Notes under the pieces: generated by a model | Seen by the model: only the letters and a program-made list of their open reading frames with translations | The model's database searches: none | Told to the model about the DNA's origin: nothing | Shown: piece by piece, positions 35,729-44,078 of the stretch | Layout: each line of letters starts with the position of its first letter | Numbering within the stretch: the first letter of the stretch is position 1 | Assembly: GCA_030145245.1 (NCBI GenBank) | Contig: JAQYWC010000044.1 | Coordinates: forward strand, 1-64,000 | Direction of reading: 5' to 3' | DNA: 64,000 bases | DNA from: Desulfobacterium sp. | GTDB taxonomy: Bacteria > Desulfobacterota > Desulfobacteria > Desulfobacterales > Desulfobacteraceae | Position numbers and translations under genes: made by a program

Positions 35729-35745
35729 CTTATCTTATTACCTGA

Positions 35746-37260
35746 TCAATAGGCCTTTGAAAAAAGCACCCGCCGTCCGCTGGCGTTGCCGCAGCAGATA
35801 CAGCTGCCCTGCTCTGTCTTTGAGTCAAATGGAATACAGCGAATGGTCACGGAGAGATCCTCCTTGATCTTGGCCTCACATTCTGCCGACCCGCACCAGT
35901 GAGCCATGGCAAAGCCGCCGTGGATAACGTTCTCTCCCGGAGACTTAAAGTACGCTTTAAACGCATCAGAATCATCAATATCAACGGTGTTGTCCTTTCT
36001 AAATGCAAGGGCCCGGTTGAACAGGGTGTCCTGGATCTCGTCCAGCACCTGGTCGATGGTGTTGATGAACTCTTCGCGCTTTAAGCCGACCTTGTCCCTG
36101 GGCGTTAAATCCCTGCGGCCAAGGAACACTGAATCGTTGGCCATATCCCTGGGTCCGATCTCCGCCCTCAGGGGAATACCCTTCTTGATCCACTCCCAGG
36201 CCCTGGCACCGCCGGTATCCCGGTCGTCAATCTCGACCCTGATCCGGCTGCCGTGGTACATGCGGCTCTCCAGGGCATCGGCAAGGCTTCTGGTGTAGTC
36301 CATGATCTTCCGCCTCTCCTCCTCTTTCCGGATGATGGGAAGAAGCACCACGTGGGCCGGAGCGACCCTGGGAGGCATGATGACACCGTCGTCATCCGCA
36401 TGGGTCATGATCATGCCGCCGATCATCCGGGTGGATGTCCCCCATGATGTCGTCCAGGCAAATTCCTCTTTCTTGTCAGCGTTCTGAAACTTGATGTCCG
36501 AGCTCTTGGCAAAATTCTGGCCAAGAAAATGGGAGGTTCCAGCCTGGAGTGCCTTTCTGTCCTGCATCATGGCCTCGATACAGGTGGTGTCAACGGCTCC
36601 CGGGAACCGTTCAGAAGCGGTTTTCCGGCCCCTGATCACAGGTATGGCAAGGTTTTCCTCAACAAATTTCGTGTATACGTCGAGCATCATCATGGTGCGG
36701 TCCCGGGCCTCGGCCTCAGTGGCATGGGCCGTATGCCCCTCCTGCCAGAGAAACTCGGTGGTCCTGAGGAAGATACGGGTCCGCATCTCCCAGCGCACCA
36801 CGTTGGCCCACTGGTTGAGGAGAATGGGAAGATCACGGTAGCTCGTGGTCCATCTGGACATGGACTCTCCGATAATGGTCTCGGAGGTGGGACGGACGAC
36901 CAGGGGCTCGGTAAGTTTTCCGGCCGGGACAAGCCCGCCGTCATCGCCTGCTTCAAGCCTGTGGTGGGTGACAACTGCGCACTCCTTGGCAAAGCCCTCA
37001 ACATGCTCGGCCTCTTTTTCCAGATAGCTCAAGGGTATGAACAGAGGAAAGTAAGCATTTTTAACCCCGGTCTCCTTGAACATCGCATCCATCTGGCCCA
37101 TGATATTTTCCCAAAGGGCATATCCCCAAGGCTTGATAACCATGCAGCCCCTTACCGGCGATTTTTCCGCCATTTCAGAGGCCTTGACCACCTCCTGGTA
37201 CCACATTGGATAATCTTCTTCCCGGGTGGGAGAGATTGCGCTTTTTGCCTGTTTCCCCAT
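35746..37260 (-). CDS. proS: Prolyl-tRNA synthetase, type 3 (archaeal/eukaryotic-like)
   Basis: This class II synthetase charges tRNA-Pro. The N-terminus (EEDYPMWYQEVVKASEMAEK and VRGCMVIKPWGYALWE) is that of the short, archaeal/eukaryotic-type ProS of about 480-500 residues, without the editing insertion of the long bacterial form. The class II motif 2 region is VVRWEMRTRIFLRTTEFLWQ. The C-terminal domain ends in a Cys-containing segment (CICCGNASGRRV) and a terminal Tyr, typical of the type. It lies 15 bases after ispG. Confidence 0.94.
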   Translation of the reverse strand: MGKQAKSAISPTREEDYPMWYQEVVKASEMAEKSPVRGCMVIKPWGYALWENIMGQMDAMFKETGVKNAYFPLFIPLSYLEKEAEHVEGFAKECAVVTHHRLEAGDDGGLVPAGKLTEPLVVRPTSETIIGESMSRWTTSYRDLPILLNQWANVVRWEMRTRIFLRTTEFLWQEGHTAHATEAEARDRTMMMLDVYTKFVEENLAIPVIRGRKTASERFPGAVDTTCIEAMMQDRKALQAGTSHFLGQNFAKSSDIKFQNADKKEEFAWTTSWGTSTRMIGGMIMTHADDDGVIMPPRVAPAHVVLLPIIRKEEERRKIMDYTRSLADALESRMYHGSRIRVEIDDRDTGGARAWEWIKKGIPLRAEIGPRDMANDSVFLGRRDLTPRDKVGLKREEFINTIDQVLDEIQDTLFNRALAFRKDNTVDIDDSDAFKAYFKSPGENVIHGGFAMAHWCGSAECEAKIKEDLSVTIRCIPFDSKTEQGSCICCGNASGRRVLFSKAY

Positions 37261-37275
37261 CTATATTCCTCCGAA

Positions 37276-38340
37276 TTAATTTTTAAAATTTTCTATTTCT
37301 TTTAGCAGGACATCCACAAGGCTGTCCTGATCTATTTTTCTGACGACTTTACCTTTTTTAAAGAGAATGCCCACACCGTCACCGCCTGCGATGCCGATAT
37401 CGGCCTCTTTTGCCTCACCGGGACCGTTCACTACACACCCCATGATGGCGACCTTTAGATTCAGAGGGCAATCGAGCAACGCCTGTTCCACCTGTTCGGC
37501 CACGGTGAAAAGATCGATCCTGCAGCGCCCGCAGGTGGGGCAGGAGATAATCTCGGGTCCCCGGTGGCGAAGGTCAAGCGCCCTCAATATTTCCCAGGCC
37601 GTTCTCACCTCTTCCACGGGATCCCGGGTGAGACTCACCCGGATGGTATCGCCGATACCTTCACTGAGAAGCATGCCAATGCCGATGGCCGACTTGGTGA
37701 TGCCGGCAAAAAGGCCGCCGGCCTCAGTGACCCCCACATGGAGGGGAACGTCTGTTTTCGATGCAATGAGCCTGTAGGCCTCAACGGTCCGTTGAACATC
37801 GGACGCTTTCAGGGAAACCTTGATATCGTGGAAATCGAGGTCTTCCAGAATTTCGATATTTTTAAGAGCGCTCTCTGCCATGGCCTGGGGCGTAGCGCCC
37901 AGCCGCTCTACAATATCCTTTTCCAGGGAACCTGCGTTCACACCCACCCGGATGGAAACACCCTTGGATCGCGCGCAGTTTGCGACTTCCATGATCTTGC
38001 GGCGCTCACCGATGTTGCCGGGATTGATCCTGAGCCCGTCCGCTCCCGCCTCCATGGCGGCAAGGGCGAGCCTGTAGTCAAAATGGATATCCGCTATCAG
38101 GGGAATGGCAATCTCCCGCCGGATCGCAGCCACAGCCCGGGCAGCCTCCATATCCGGGATGGCGACCCTGACGATTTCACACCCGGCCTGGGTGAGCCGT
38201 TGGATCTGGGCCACTGTGGCCGGCACATCCTCTGTACGGGTGTTGGTCATGGACTGTACCGCCACCGGCGCATCGCTTCCGATGGCCACACTACCCACAT
38301 TTATCCTGCGGGTCTCTCTTCTCTCTTGAACCAGGGACAT
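37276..38340 (-). CDS. ispG: 4-hydroxy-3-methylbut-2-enyl diphosphate synthase (IspG/GcpE)
   Basis: IspG converts MEcPP to HMBPP in the non-mevalonate isoprenoid pathway and uses a [4Fe-4S] cluster. The cluster cysteines are in ISCPTCGRC, and MGCVVNGPGEAKEADIG is the signature near the C-terminus. The barrel start reads SVAIGSDAPVAVQSMTNT. The start at 38340 follows AAGGAG at 11 bases; the longer open frame to 38412 adds residues not seen in the family. It is first in the ispG-proS-rsh operon. Confidence 0.95.
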   Translation of the reverse strand: MSLVQERRETRRINVGSVAIGSDAPVAVQSMTNTRTEDVPATVAQIQRLTQAGCEIVRVAIPDMEAARAVAAIRREIAIPLIADIHFDYRLALAAMEAGADGLRINPGNIGERRKIMEVANCARSKGVSIRVGVNAGSLEKDIVERLGATPQAMAESALKNIEILEDLDFHDIKVSLKASDVQRTVEAYRLIASKTDVPLHVGVTEAGGLFAGITKSAIGIGMLLSEGIGDTIRVSLTRDPVEEVRTAWEILRALDLRHRGPEIISCPTCGRCRIDLFTVAEQVEQALLDCPLNLKVAIMGCVVNGPGEAKEADIGIAGGDGVGILFKKGKVVRKIDQDSLVDVLLKEIENFKN

Positions 38341-38703
38341 CCCCAATAACTCTCCTTGATGTCTAAAAATATCAATCAGGCCAAAAAAAATAACGGTGAG
38401 GGCGGCGCACAAGGCATCACTCCGTACCGTTACCCCTATTGTACAAACTGCTAAAGCAATATGTTACCGGAAAAGAATACCACCTAAACCCCCTGATGGC
38501 AAACCCTTTGAAACGCGGGAGCCCCACACGGCCTCACGCCTACATCCTTATTAATCGAATACCATACTAATGATTTAATATTCAAGGAAATTGTAAGGGC
38601 CAGGATCTTTGACAGGAAGGCGTATCCTTGCAAATTGCACTTGTAGAAACTTGGATTCCCTGATACTGTAACCTCCGAATTCCAATGCATACAGGGGTGG
38701 AGA
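38341..38703. other. Intergenic region between ispG and the amino acid ABC operon
   Basis: This is 363 bases between divergent genes. The plus strand near 38500-38550 has GGCAAACCCTTTGAAAC followed by GCGGGA, which resembles the first half of the c-di-GMP-I (GEMM) riboswitch aptamer. The next conserved block of the aptamer (GACGCAAAGCC) is not found, so it is not called. TTGACA occurs at about 38609-38614, but no good -10 box follows at the right distance. An 81-codon open frame on the minus strand (38484-38729) has no support. Confidence 0.4.
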
Positions 38704-39480
38704 TTGAACACAAAAAGAAAAGATGTCATCAGGGTAGAGTCACTCTACAAAAAATTTGGTCAAATGGAAGTGCTCAAGGGGATATCCATGGAGGCTGGCG
38801 AAGGAGATGTCATCGCCCTCATCGGTTCCAGTGGTTCCGGCAAGAGCACCTTTCTTCGCTGCATGAACCTTCTTGAGATTCCCACCGCAGGCGAGATCTT
38901 CGTGGGTGGCGAGCAGATCAAACTTAAACAAAATCGTCAGGGCCAGATGGTGCCCCAGGACCGCAAGCAGGTGGACAGAATCAGAACCCGCCTTGCCATG
39001 GTGTTCCAGCACTTCAACCTATGGTCCCACATGACCGTGCTCGAAAACATCACCGAGGCGCCGGTGCATGTGCTCAAACGCCCGAAACAAGAGGCAAAGG
39101 ATATGGCCATGGCACTCCTGGAAAAGGTCGGCATTGCCCATCGCGCCAACTACTTCCCCTCCCAGCTTTCCGGCGGACAGCAGCAGCGGGCAGCCATTGC
39201 AAGAGCCCTTGCAATGGAGCCGGATGTCCTTCTCTTTGACGAGCCCACCTCAGCACTTGACCCCGAACTTGTGGGCGAGGTGCTCAAGGTGATGCAGGAC
39301 CTTGTCAAGGAGGGACGCACCATGATCATTGCCACCCATGAGATGGGTTTTGCAAGGGAGGTTTCGTCCAAGGTTGTCTTCCTTGACCAGGGGGTCATCG
39401 AGGCCCAGGGTACTCCCGACTATATCTTTGGCTCACCGGATTCTGAGCGGTGCAGGCAATTCCTGGCAAATCTTATATAG
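38704..39480 (+). CDS. Polar amino acid ABC importer ATPase (HisP/GlnQ type)
   Basis: This 258-residue ATPase belongs to an amino acid importer. Walker A is GSSGSGKST, the signature LSGGQQQRAAIARAL, Walker B VLLFDEPTSALD and the switch His in ATHEMGF. An insertion after strand 3 (KLKQNRQGQMVPQDRKQVD) is typical of the HisP branch specific for basic amino acids. The start is TTG at 38704 just after GGGGTGGAGA; no in-frame ATG lies nearby. It is the first gene of a four-gene operon (ATPase, binding protein, two permeases). Confidence 0.9.
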   Translation: MNTKRKDVIRVESLYKKFGQMEVLKGISMEAGEGDVIALIGSSGSGKSTFLRCMNLLEIPTAGEIFVGGEQIKLKQNRQGQMVPQDRKQVDRIRTRLAMVFQHFNLWSHMTVLENITEAPVHVLKRPKQEAKDMAMALLEKVGIAHRANYFPSQLSGGQQQRAAIARALAMEPDVLLFDEPTSALDPELVGEVLKVMQDLVKEGRTMIIATHEMGFAREVSSKVVFLDQGVIEAQGTPDYIFGSPDSERCRQFLANLI

Positions 39481-39523
39481 GTTATGACCTTTTATTATTA
39501 ATTTTAACCGTTAAGGAGAAAAA

Positions 39524-40303
39524 ATGAGAAAAGCGTTAATCGTATCTGTTGTCTTATGTCTTGCCCTGGTTGCAGGCACTGCGTTTGCCGGTAACATCAC
39601 AAAGGTTCGCATCGGCACCGAGGGTGCTTACCCTCCGTTCAACTATGTGGATAAAAACGGAGACCTCCAGGGGTTTGACGTGGACATTGCAAAGGCGATC
39701 TGCAAGGCTGCCGGCGTTGAGTGCGAATTTGTCATGCAGGACTGGGACGGTCTTATCCCCGGACTTCGTGCCAAGAAATTCGATGCCATCATCGCCTCCA
39801 TGTCCATCACCCAGGAGCGCCTGAAAAAGGTCGACTTCACCAACAAATACTACCTTACCCCTGCAAAGTTCGCCTGCAAAAAAGGGTTCCAGGTGGAGAT
39901 TACTCCTGAGGGACTCAAGGGAATGACCGTGGGCGTTCAGAGGGGAACCATCCATGACAACTTTGTCAGGGACAAGTTCGGCAAAACGGTAAAGATCAAA
40001 TCCTACGCCACCCTGGACGAGGCAAACATGGATCTCATGTCCGGACGGATCGACCTTGTATTTGCTGACAGCGTGGCCCTGTCCGACGGATTGCTCAAGT
40101 CTGAAGCAGGCAAGAACTATAACTTCATCGGCCCCGGCTTCACCGACAAAAAATGGTTTGGCGAGGGAATCGGCATTGCCGTCAGAAAAGGCAGCGCCGA
40201 TCTTGTCACACTCCTGAACAAGGCCATCCTGGATATCCGTGCCAACGGCGAATACCAGAAGGTGAATGCAAAGCACTTTGATTTTGATGTTTACGGCGAA
40301 TAG
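39524..40303 (+). CDS. Polar amino acid periplasmic binding protein (HisJ/ArgT type)
   Basis: This is a 259-residue exported binding protein. The signal peptide ends in AGTAFAG at about residue 23. The mature part starts TKVRIGTEGAYPPFNYVD and has GFDVDIAKAIC and SMSITQERLKKVDFT, which match the lysine/arginine/ornithine and histidine-binding branch. The carboxylate-binding Arg is likely in SITQERL. AAGGAG lies before the ATG. A strong terminator follows at 40317-40354, so it is probably expressed above the permeases. Confidence 0.9.
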   Translation: MRKALIVSVVLCLALVAGTAFAGNITKVRIGTEGAYPPFNYVDKNGDLQGFDVDIAKAICKAAGVECEFVMQDWDGLIPGLRAKKFDAIIASMSITQERLKKVDFTNKYYLTPAKFACKKGFQVEITPEGLKGMTVGVQRGTIHDNFVRDKFGKTVKIKSYATLDEANMDLMSGRIDLVFADSVALSDGLLKSEAGKNYNFIGPGFTDKKWFGEGIGIAVRKGSADLVTLLNKAILDIRANGEYQKVNAKHFDFDVYGE

Positions 40304-40316
40304 TCGATAACCATAA

Positions 40317-40354
40317 ACAGGAAGCCTGCATCCCCGGGCTTCCTGTTTTTTTTT
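40317..40354 (+). terminator. Intrinsic terminator inside the amino acid ABC operon
   Basis: ACAGGAAGCC (40317-40326) pairs with GGCTTCCTGT (40337-40346), followed by nine Ts up to 40354. It lies between the binding-protein gene and the first permease gene. Partial read-through would give excess binding protein over permease. Confidence 0.8.
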
Positions 40355-40380
40355 AAGCCTTTTTTTTAGGATGCCACACT

Positions 40381-41073
40381 GTGTTTACTCTTCAAGGATA
40401 CGGCCCGCTTCTTCTCAAGGGTGCCAAACTTACCATTATCGTCGGAGCCGGGGCCATGATCATCGCGATCCTGCTCGGGCTTGCGGCAGCGTTGTGCAAA
40501 CTCTCCAGGTTCAAGGTTGCGGCCATGCTGGCAGAGGTATACACAACGGTCATCCGGGGAATTCCGGAACTTGTGCTGATTCTTCTCGTCTACTACGGCG
40601 CCCCCACCCTGATCCAGGACTTTGCCGCATTTATGGGAAAAGAGGTCTATGTTGAGATCAAGCCCATGGCGGCCGGAATCCTCACCATTGGATTCATCTA
40701 CGGCGCCTTTGCCACCGAGGTGTTCAGGGGCGCGTTCCTTGCGGTTCCCAAAGGACAGATCGAAGCGGCACATGCCTGCGGCATGGGACCGATCCTCACC
40801 TTCAGGCGGATCCTTCTGCCCCAGATGTGGCGGTTTGCCATCCCGGGGTTAGGTAATGTCTGGATGGTCCTGATCAAGGCAACGGCGCTGGTATCGGTTA
40901 TCCAGCTACCGGAACTGATGCGGAACACCGATCTTGCTGCAAGAAACATTCACAAACCATTTACCTGCTACTTTGCGGCCTCTCTTCTATACCTTGCCAT
41001 CACGATCCTCTCCCTGGTGTTTCAGCAATGGGCGGAAAAGAAGGCCAACCGAGGCGTGAGGAGGGAGAGTTAA
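40381..41073 (+). CDS. Polar amino acid ABC permease, first (HisQ type)
   Basis: This is a 230-residue inner-membrane permease with about five spans. The family-specific TVIRGIPELVLILLVYYG and the coupling loop IEAAHACGMGPILTFRRILL are clear. The start is GTG at 40381 with AGGA upstream, 26 bases after the terminator. It should pair with the next gene product. Confidence 0.88.
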   Translation: MFTLQGYGPLLLKGAKLTIIVGAGAMIIAILLGLAAALCKLSRFKVAAMLAEVYTTVIRGIPELVLILLVYYGAPTLIQDFAAFMGKEVYVEIKPMAAGILTIGFIYGAFATEVFRGAFLAVPKGQIEAAHACGMGPILTFRRILLPQMWRFAIPGLGNVWMVLIKATALVSVIQLPELMRNTDLAARNIHKPFTCYFAASLLYLAITILSLVFQQWAEKKANRGVRRES

Positions 41074-41075
41074 CC

Positions 41076-41777
41076 ATGGAAACCGCTATCATCATCGAAA
41101 GCCTGCCGAAATTTTTAGACGGCACCATCGTGACCCTTGAGATCACCGTCCTGAGTGTCATCCTGGGCTTTATCCTGTCAGTCCCCCTCTCCATCATGCG
41201 GGTGTCAAAGAACCCCTTTATCAAGACCCCGGTCTTCTGCTTCAACTTCTATTTCCGGGGCACCCCGCTCCTGGTTCAGATCTTTCTCATCTACTACGGA
41301 AGCGGGCAGTTTCAGTCGTTCCTGACCGATGTGGGACTGTGGCATTTTTTCAGGGAGGCCTACTTCTGCGCCGTACTTTCCCTGACCCTCAACACCGCAG
41401 CCTACACCTCCGAGATCTTCCGGGGCGGCATCGAAGGCGTTCCAGTGGGTGAAATCGAGGCAGCCCGGGCATGCGGCATGTCAGGCCCCCTGCTCTACCG
41501 GCGGATCATCATGCCGGCGGCCCTGCGGATCGCGTGGCCGGCCTACACCAACGAGGTGGTCTTTCTGCTCCAGGCATCATCCCTTGTTTCCATCATCACC
41601 CTCATGGATATCACCGGGGTTGCACGGGTGGTTTCGGCACGCTCCTTTGCCTTTTACGAGCTCTTTCTTACGGCCGCAGGCATCTACCTGGTCCTGGTAT
41701 ACGGTCTCATATTTGTTTTCAAGCGGGTGGAAAAAAGGATCACGGCCCACCTGAACCCGAATCTGCTGATCTCCTGA
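41076..41777 (+). CDS. Polar amino acid ABC permease, second (HisM type)
   Basis: This is a 233-residue permease with FYFRGTPLLVQIFLIYYG and the coupling loop IEAARACGMSGPLLYRRIIM. The ATG at 41076 comes 2 bases after the stop of the first permease and has GGAGGGAGAG upstream. Together with 38704-40303 it completes an importer likely specific for basic amino acids. Confidence 0.88.
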   Translation: METAIIIESLPKFLDGTIVTLEITVLSVILGFILSVPLSIMRVSKNPFIKTPVFCFNFYFRGTPLLVQIFLIYYGSGQFQSFLTDVGLWHFFREAYFCAVLSLTLNTAAYTSEIFRGGIEGVPVGEIEAARACGMSGPLLYRRIIMPAALRIAWPAYTNEVVFLLQASSLVSIITLMDITGVARVVSARSFAFYELFLTAAGIYLVLVYGLIFVFKRVEKRITAHLNPNLLIS

Positions 41778-41784
41778 CAGAACA

Positions 41785-41814
41785 AGGGATAGAGACCCTG
41801 GTCTCTATCCCTTA
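41785..41814. terminator. Bidirectional hairpin between convergent genes
   Basis: AAGGGATAGAGACC (41785-41798) and GGTCTCTATCCCTT (41801-41814) form a perfect 14-base stem with a 2-base gap. It ends the amino acid ABC operon and contains the stop codon of the convergent decarboxylase gene at 41805. Confidence 0.65.
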
Positions 41815-43538
41815 ATGATCCTCGGCAATATCATCTGGTGAAGCGGACAGATCGATTTAGGATTCTGGTAGGCACTCCCGGCAAATGCCTTCATGTACTT
41901 TCTCAGATCAGTCATGGCAACAAGCTCGTCCACAAGACCTGTCCTTGCACAGAACAGGGGCCTTGATTTCTCGTGGTAGGATTGGGCAAGATCATTCATC
42001 TTATCCACCACGGGCTGAAGGTCGTTGCCCGCCTCTTTTTCCTTCACAAGCCGCCTTGCATAGGTCGCAACGGCAGCGGTTTCCCCATGCATCACATAAA
42101 TTTCGCTGGCAACGGTCCCCAGGGTAAAGGCGTTGTGCCTGTTGGCTGTGGGCCCGCCCAGGACATAGTGGGCAGCGGCAGACCCTTTTCGCAAAACAGC
42201 CAGCATCATGGGAAGGTCGGTCTGCTGAATCGAATAGATCAACGACTGGCCAAGCCCCAGAAGCTCCGCCTTTTCCGCCTCATCCCCCACGTCAATCCCA
42301 GAGGTATCCTGGAACCAGATGATGGGAATCCTGTCCCTGCCGCAGAGGGTGACAAACTCGTTCATCTTGATCAGCCCCTGGCGGTACAGCTTACCCCCGA
42401 TGCCGGGATAGTCGGCATACTCAGGATAGCCCTTGCCCAGGTATCCCTGGCGGTTACCGATACATGCCACAAGGAATCCGTCCACCTTGCACAGCCCCGT
42501 ATAAACCTCAGGCCCGTACTCCTTTCGGAACTCCATGTGCTCGCCCCCGTCCACCAGCCTTGCCAGGACCTGATCAAAGGAATAGACGCTCTTTTGATCC
42601 ATGGGCAGAAGCCGTGGAATATCGTCGGGAGAGAAAGGTGAATCCGCGGCTTCAGCTACCCTGAAGAACTTTGGATCATAGGCGGGGATCGCCTTCATGT
42701 ACTCCTTGAGGCCGTCCAGCACCCCCTCCTCTTCATCGAACACATATTTGAAGAATCCGGTTTCATCGTAATGGACCCTGACCGATCCCGGCGGTTTGGC
42801 TGTGTGATCCCGAGCCCGGTCCACCAGGGCCTCGGCCATCTCCACATTAAACCCGCCCTGGGGGGCCATGCCGCTGACGATGCCGGCCCCTCCCACGGCG
42901 ATATTGCAATCCTTGTGGGCAAAAAGCACCGTGGGACTGATGCTCTGGTAGCCGCCGCCTGCGGGGTTGGTTCCGTAGATCCCGGCAAGCACGGGGATTC
43001 CCATCTGGTTGAGCTCCGCATGCCTGAAGAAAGGAGTTCCGGCTCCCCTGCGGTTGGCATAGAATTTCTCCTGGTCGGGCAGTTTGGCGCCGCTGCAGTT
43101 CACAAGCCAGACCAGGGGAATATTAAGACGTTTTGCAAGGTCGGTCACCCTGAGAATGTTTTCCGACTGCCCGGGCAGCCAGGCCCCGGCCATCACCTTG
43201 TTGTCAAACCCGATCACCACGGCCCAGCGTCCGGAGATCCTGCCGATGCCGTCTATGACGTTGGTGGTCTGTTCCGGGTTGTCGCAGGGGTTGTAAAGGG
43301 TATGCAGGGGACACCAGGTGCCCTCGTCCACCAGGTAATCCAGGCGCTGCCACACGGTCATCTGGCCCCTGGCATTGATCTTCTCCGTTGAAAAGCCTGC
43401 GTTCCGGACTGTTTCAACGGCCCCAAGGATCTCCTCTTCAGCCGCTAGGACCGCCTCAAGGTTGACCTGGGTCCGTTTGATCTCACCCTTTTTAAGTTCC
43501 CGTCCCAGGGGGTCCATGGTCGTGAAATAAGGTCTCAT
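41805..43538 (-). CDS. gcdA: Glutaconyl-CoA decarboxylase alpha subunit (carboxyltransferase)
   Basis: This 577-residue enzyme transfers CO2 from glutaconyl-CoA to biotin. It follows the Acidaminococcus GcdA sequence closely as I recall it: NCSGAKLPDQEKFYANRRG, AELNQMGIPVLAGIYGTNPA, IGGKLYRQGLIKMNEFVTLC and AEKAELLGLGQSLIYSIQ have near-identical counterparts. The protein has two crotonase-fold halves. It is followed in transcription by nothing and preceded by a biotin-carrier gene 23 bases upstream. In fermenters GcdA works with a sodium-pumping membrane subunit GcdB, which is not in this window. In a sulfate reducer it may serve glutarate or aromatic acid breakdown. Relatives acting on other acyl-CoAs exist, so substrate is inferred. 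Confidence 0.9.
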   Translation of the reverse strand: MRPYFTTMDPLGRELKKGEIKRTQVNLEAVLAAEEEILGAVETVRNAGFSTEKINARGQMTVWQRLDYLVDEGTWCPLHTLYNPCDNPEQTTNVIDGIGRISGRWAVVIGFDNKVMAGAWLPGQSENILRVTDLAKRLNIPLVWLVNCSGAKLPDQEKFYANRRGAGTPFFRHAELNQMGIPVLAGIYGTNPAGGGYQSISPTVLFAHKDCNIAVGGAGIVSGMAPQGGFNVEMAEALVDRARDHTAKPPGSVRVHYDETGFFKYVFDEEEGVLDGLKEYMKAIPAYDPKFFRVAEAADSPFSPDDIPRLLPMDQKSVYSFDQVLARLVDGGEHMEFRKEYGPEVYTGLCKVDGFLVACIGNRQGYLGKGYPEYADYPGIGGKLYRQGLIKMNEFVTLCGRDRIPIIWFQDTSGIDVGDEAEKAELLGLGQSLIYSIQQTDLPMMLAVLRKGSAAAHYVLGGPTANRHNAFTLGTVASEIYVMHGETAAVATYARRLVKEKEAGNDLQPVVDKMNDLAQSYHEKSRPLFCARTGLVDELVAMTDLRKYMKAFAGSAYQNPKSICPLHQMILPRIIKG

Positions 43539-43561
43539 GATGGTTTTGCTCCTTGATTTGC

Positions 43562-43777
43562 CTATTCAATGACAGCGATCAGGTCATCCTCTTCCACCTC
43601 ATCCCCCTCCTTCAGCTTTACCTGGACAATGGTTCCGTCGCAGGGAGCGAACACCGGGGTCTCCATCTTCATGGCCTCTATCACCAGGATCTCCTCATCC
43701 TCTTCAACCACGGTTCCTGCCTCCACATGGAGTTTTACGATCTTTCCGGCCAGGGGAGCAAGTATCTCTTCGGACAT
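43562..43777 (-). CDS. Biotin carrier protein of the decarboxylase
   Basis: This is a 71-residue biotin/lipoyl domain. The biotinylation site is EAMKMET with Lys37. It starts MSEEILAPLAGKIVK without the long alanine/proline linker and N-terminal part seen in GcdC, so it is a bare carrier domain. AAGGAG precedes the ATG at 43777. It lies immediately before gcdA in the same operon and should shuttle the carboxyl group. Confidence 0.9.
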   Translation of the reverse strand: MSEEILAPLAGKIVKLHVEAGTVVEEDEEILVIEAMKMETPVFAPCDGTIVQVKLKEGDEVEEDDLIAVIE

Positions 43778-43922
43778 GGTCTGTCTCCTTGTTTCAAGTT
43801 GTATGTAAGGGAATCTTTTCCCACCATTGAATAGTTCCATTTTGTTGTCAAGCCATTTTTACCGGAATCCGGCGAGGATAAAGCCACAGGAATGGGGCAC
43901 AAAATGTCATGGATGAAAGAGG

Positions 43923-44075
43923 ATGGAAGCCCACAGAAAACCTTTCACCAGCCACCCAGGCAAACAGCCCTTTGACACCATTGAGGTCCATGGAGAGACC
44001 CATATTCTCTGGCCCCCCCACTGTGTCCAGGATAGCGGGAATGCGGAAATCCTCATCACCAGCAACGACCTGTAG
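43923..44075 (+). pseudogene. pncA: Relic of a nicotinamidase (PncA/isochorismatase-fold) gene
   Basis: The frame from 43923 translates to a 50-residue peptide with TSHPGKQPFDTIEVHGET followed by HILWPPHCVQDSGNAEI. This matches the middle of bacterial nicotinamidase (N/SHPGK.PF, then LWP.HCVQ with the catalytic Cys). The N-terminal part with the catalytic Asp and the metal-binding DWH segment is missing upstream, and the C-terminal half is missing because the frame stops at TAG and runs into the TRAP permease gene. It is therefore read as a decayed fragment; no ribosome site is present. Confidence 0.65.
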
Positions 44076-44078
44076 CGG

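Noticed and set aside
38620-38640. Possible sigma-54 site near GGCGTATCCTTGC before the amino acid ABC operon
   Set aside because: The distance between GG and GC is 9, not the required 10.
38484-38729. 81-codon open frame on the minus strand
   Set aside because: It runs into the start of the ABC ATPase gene and has no support beyond being open.
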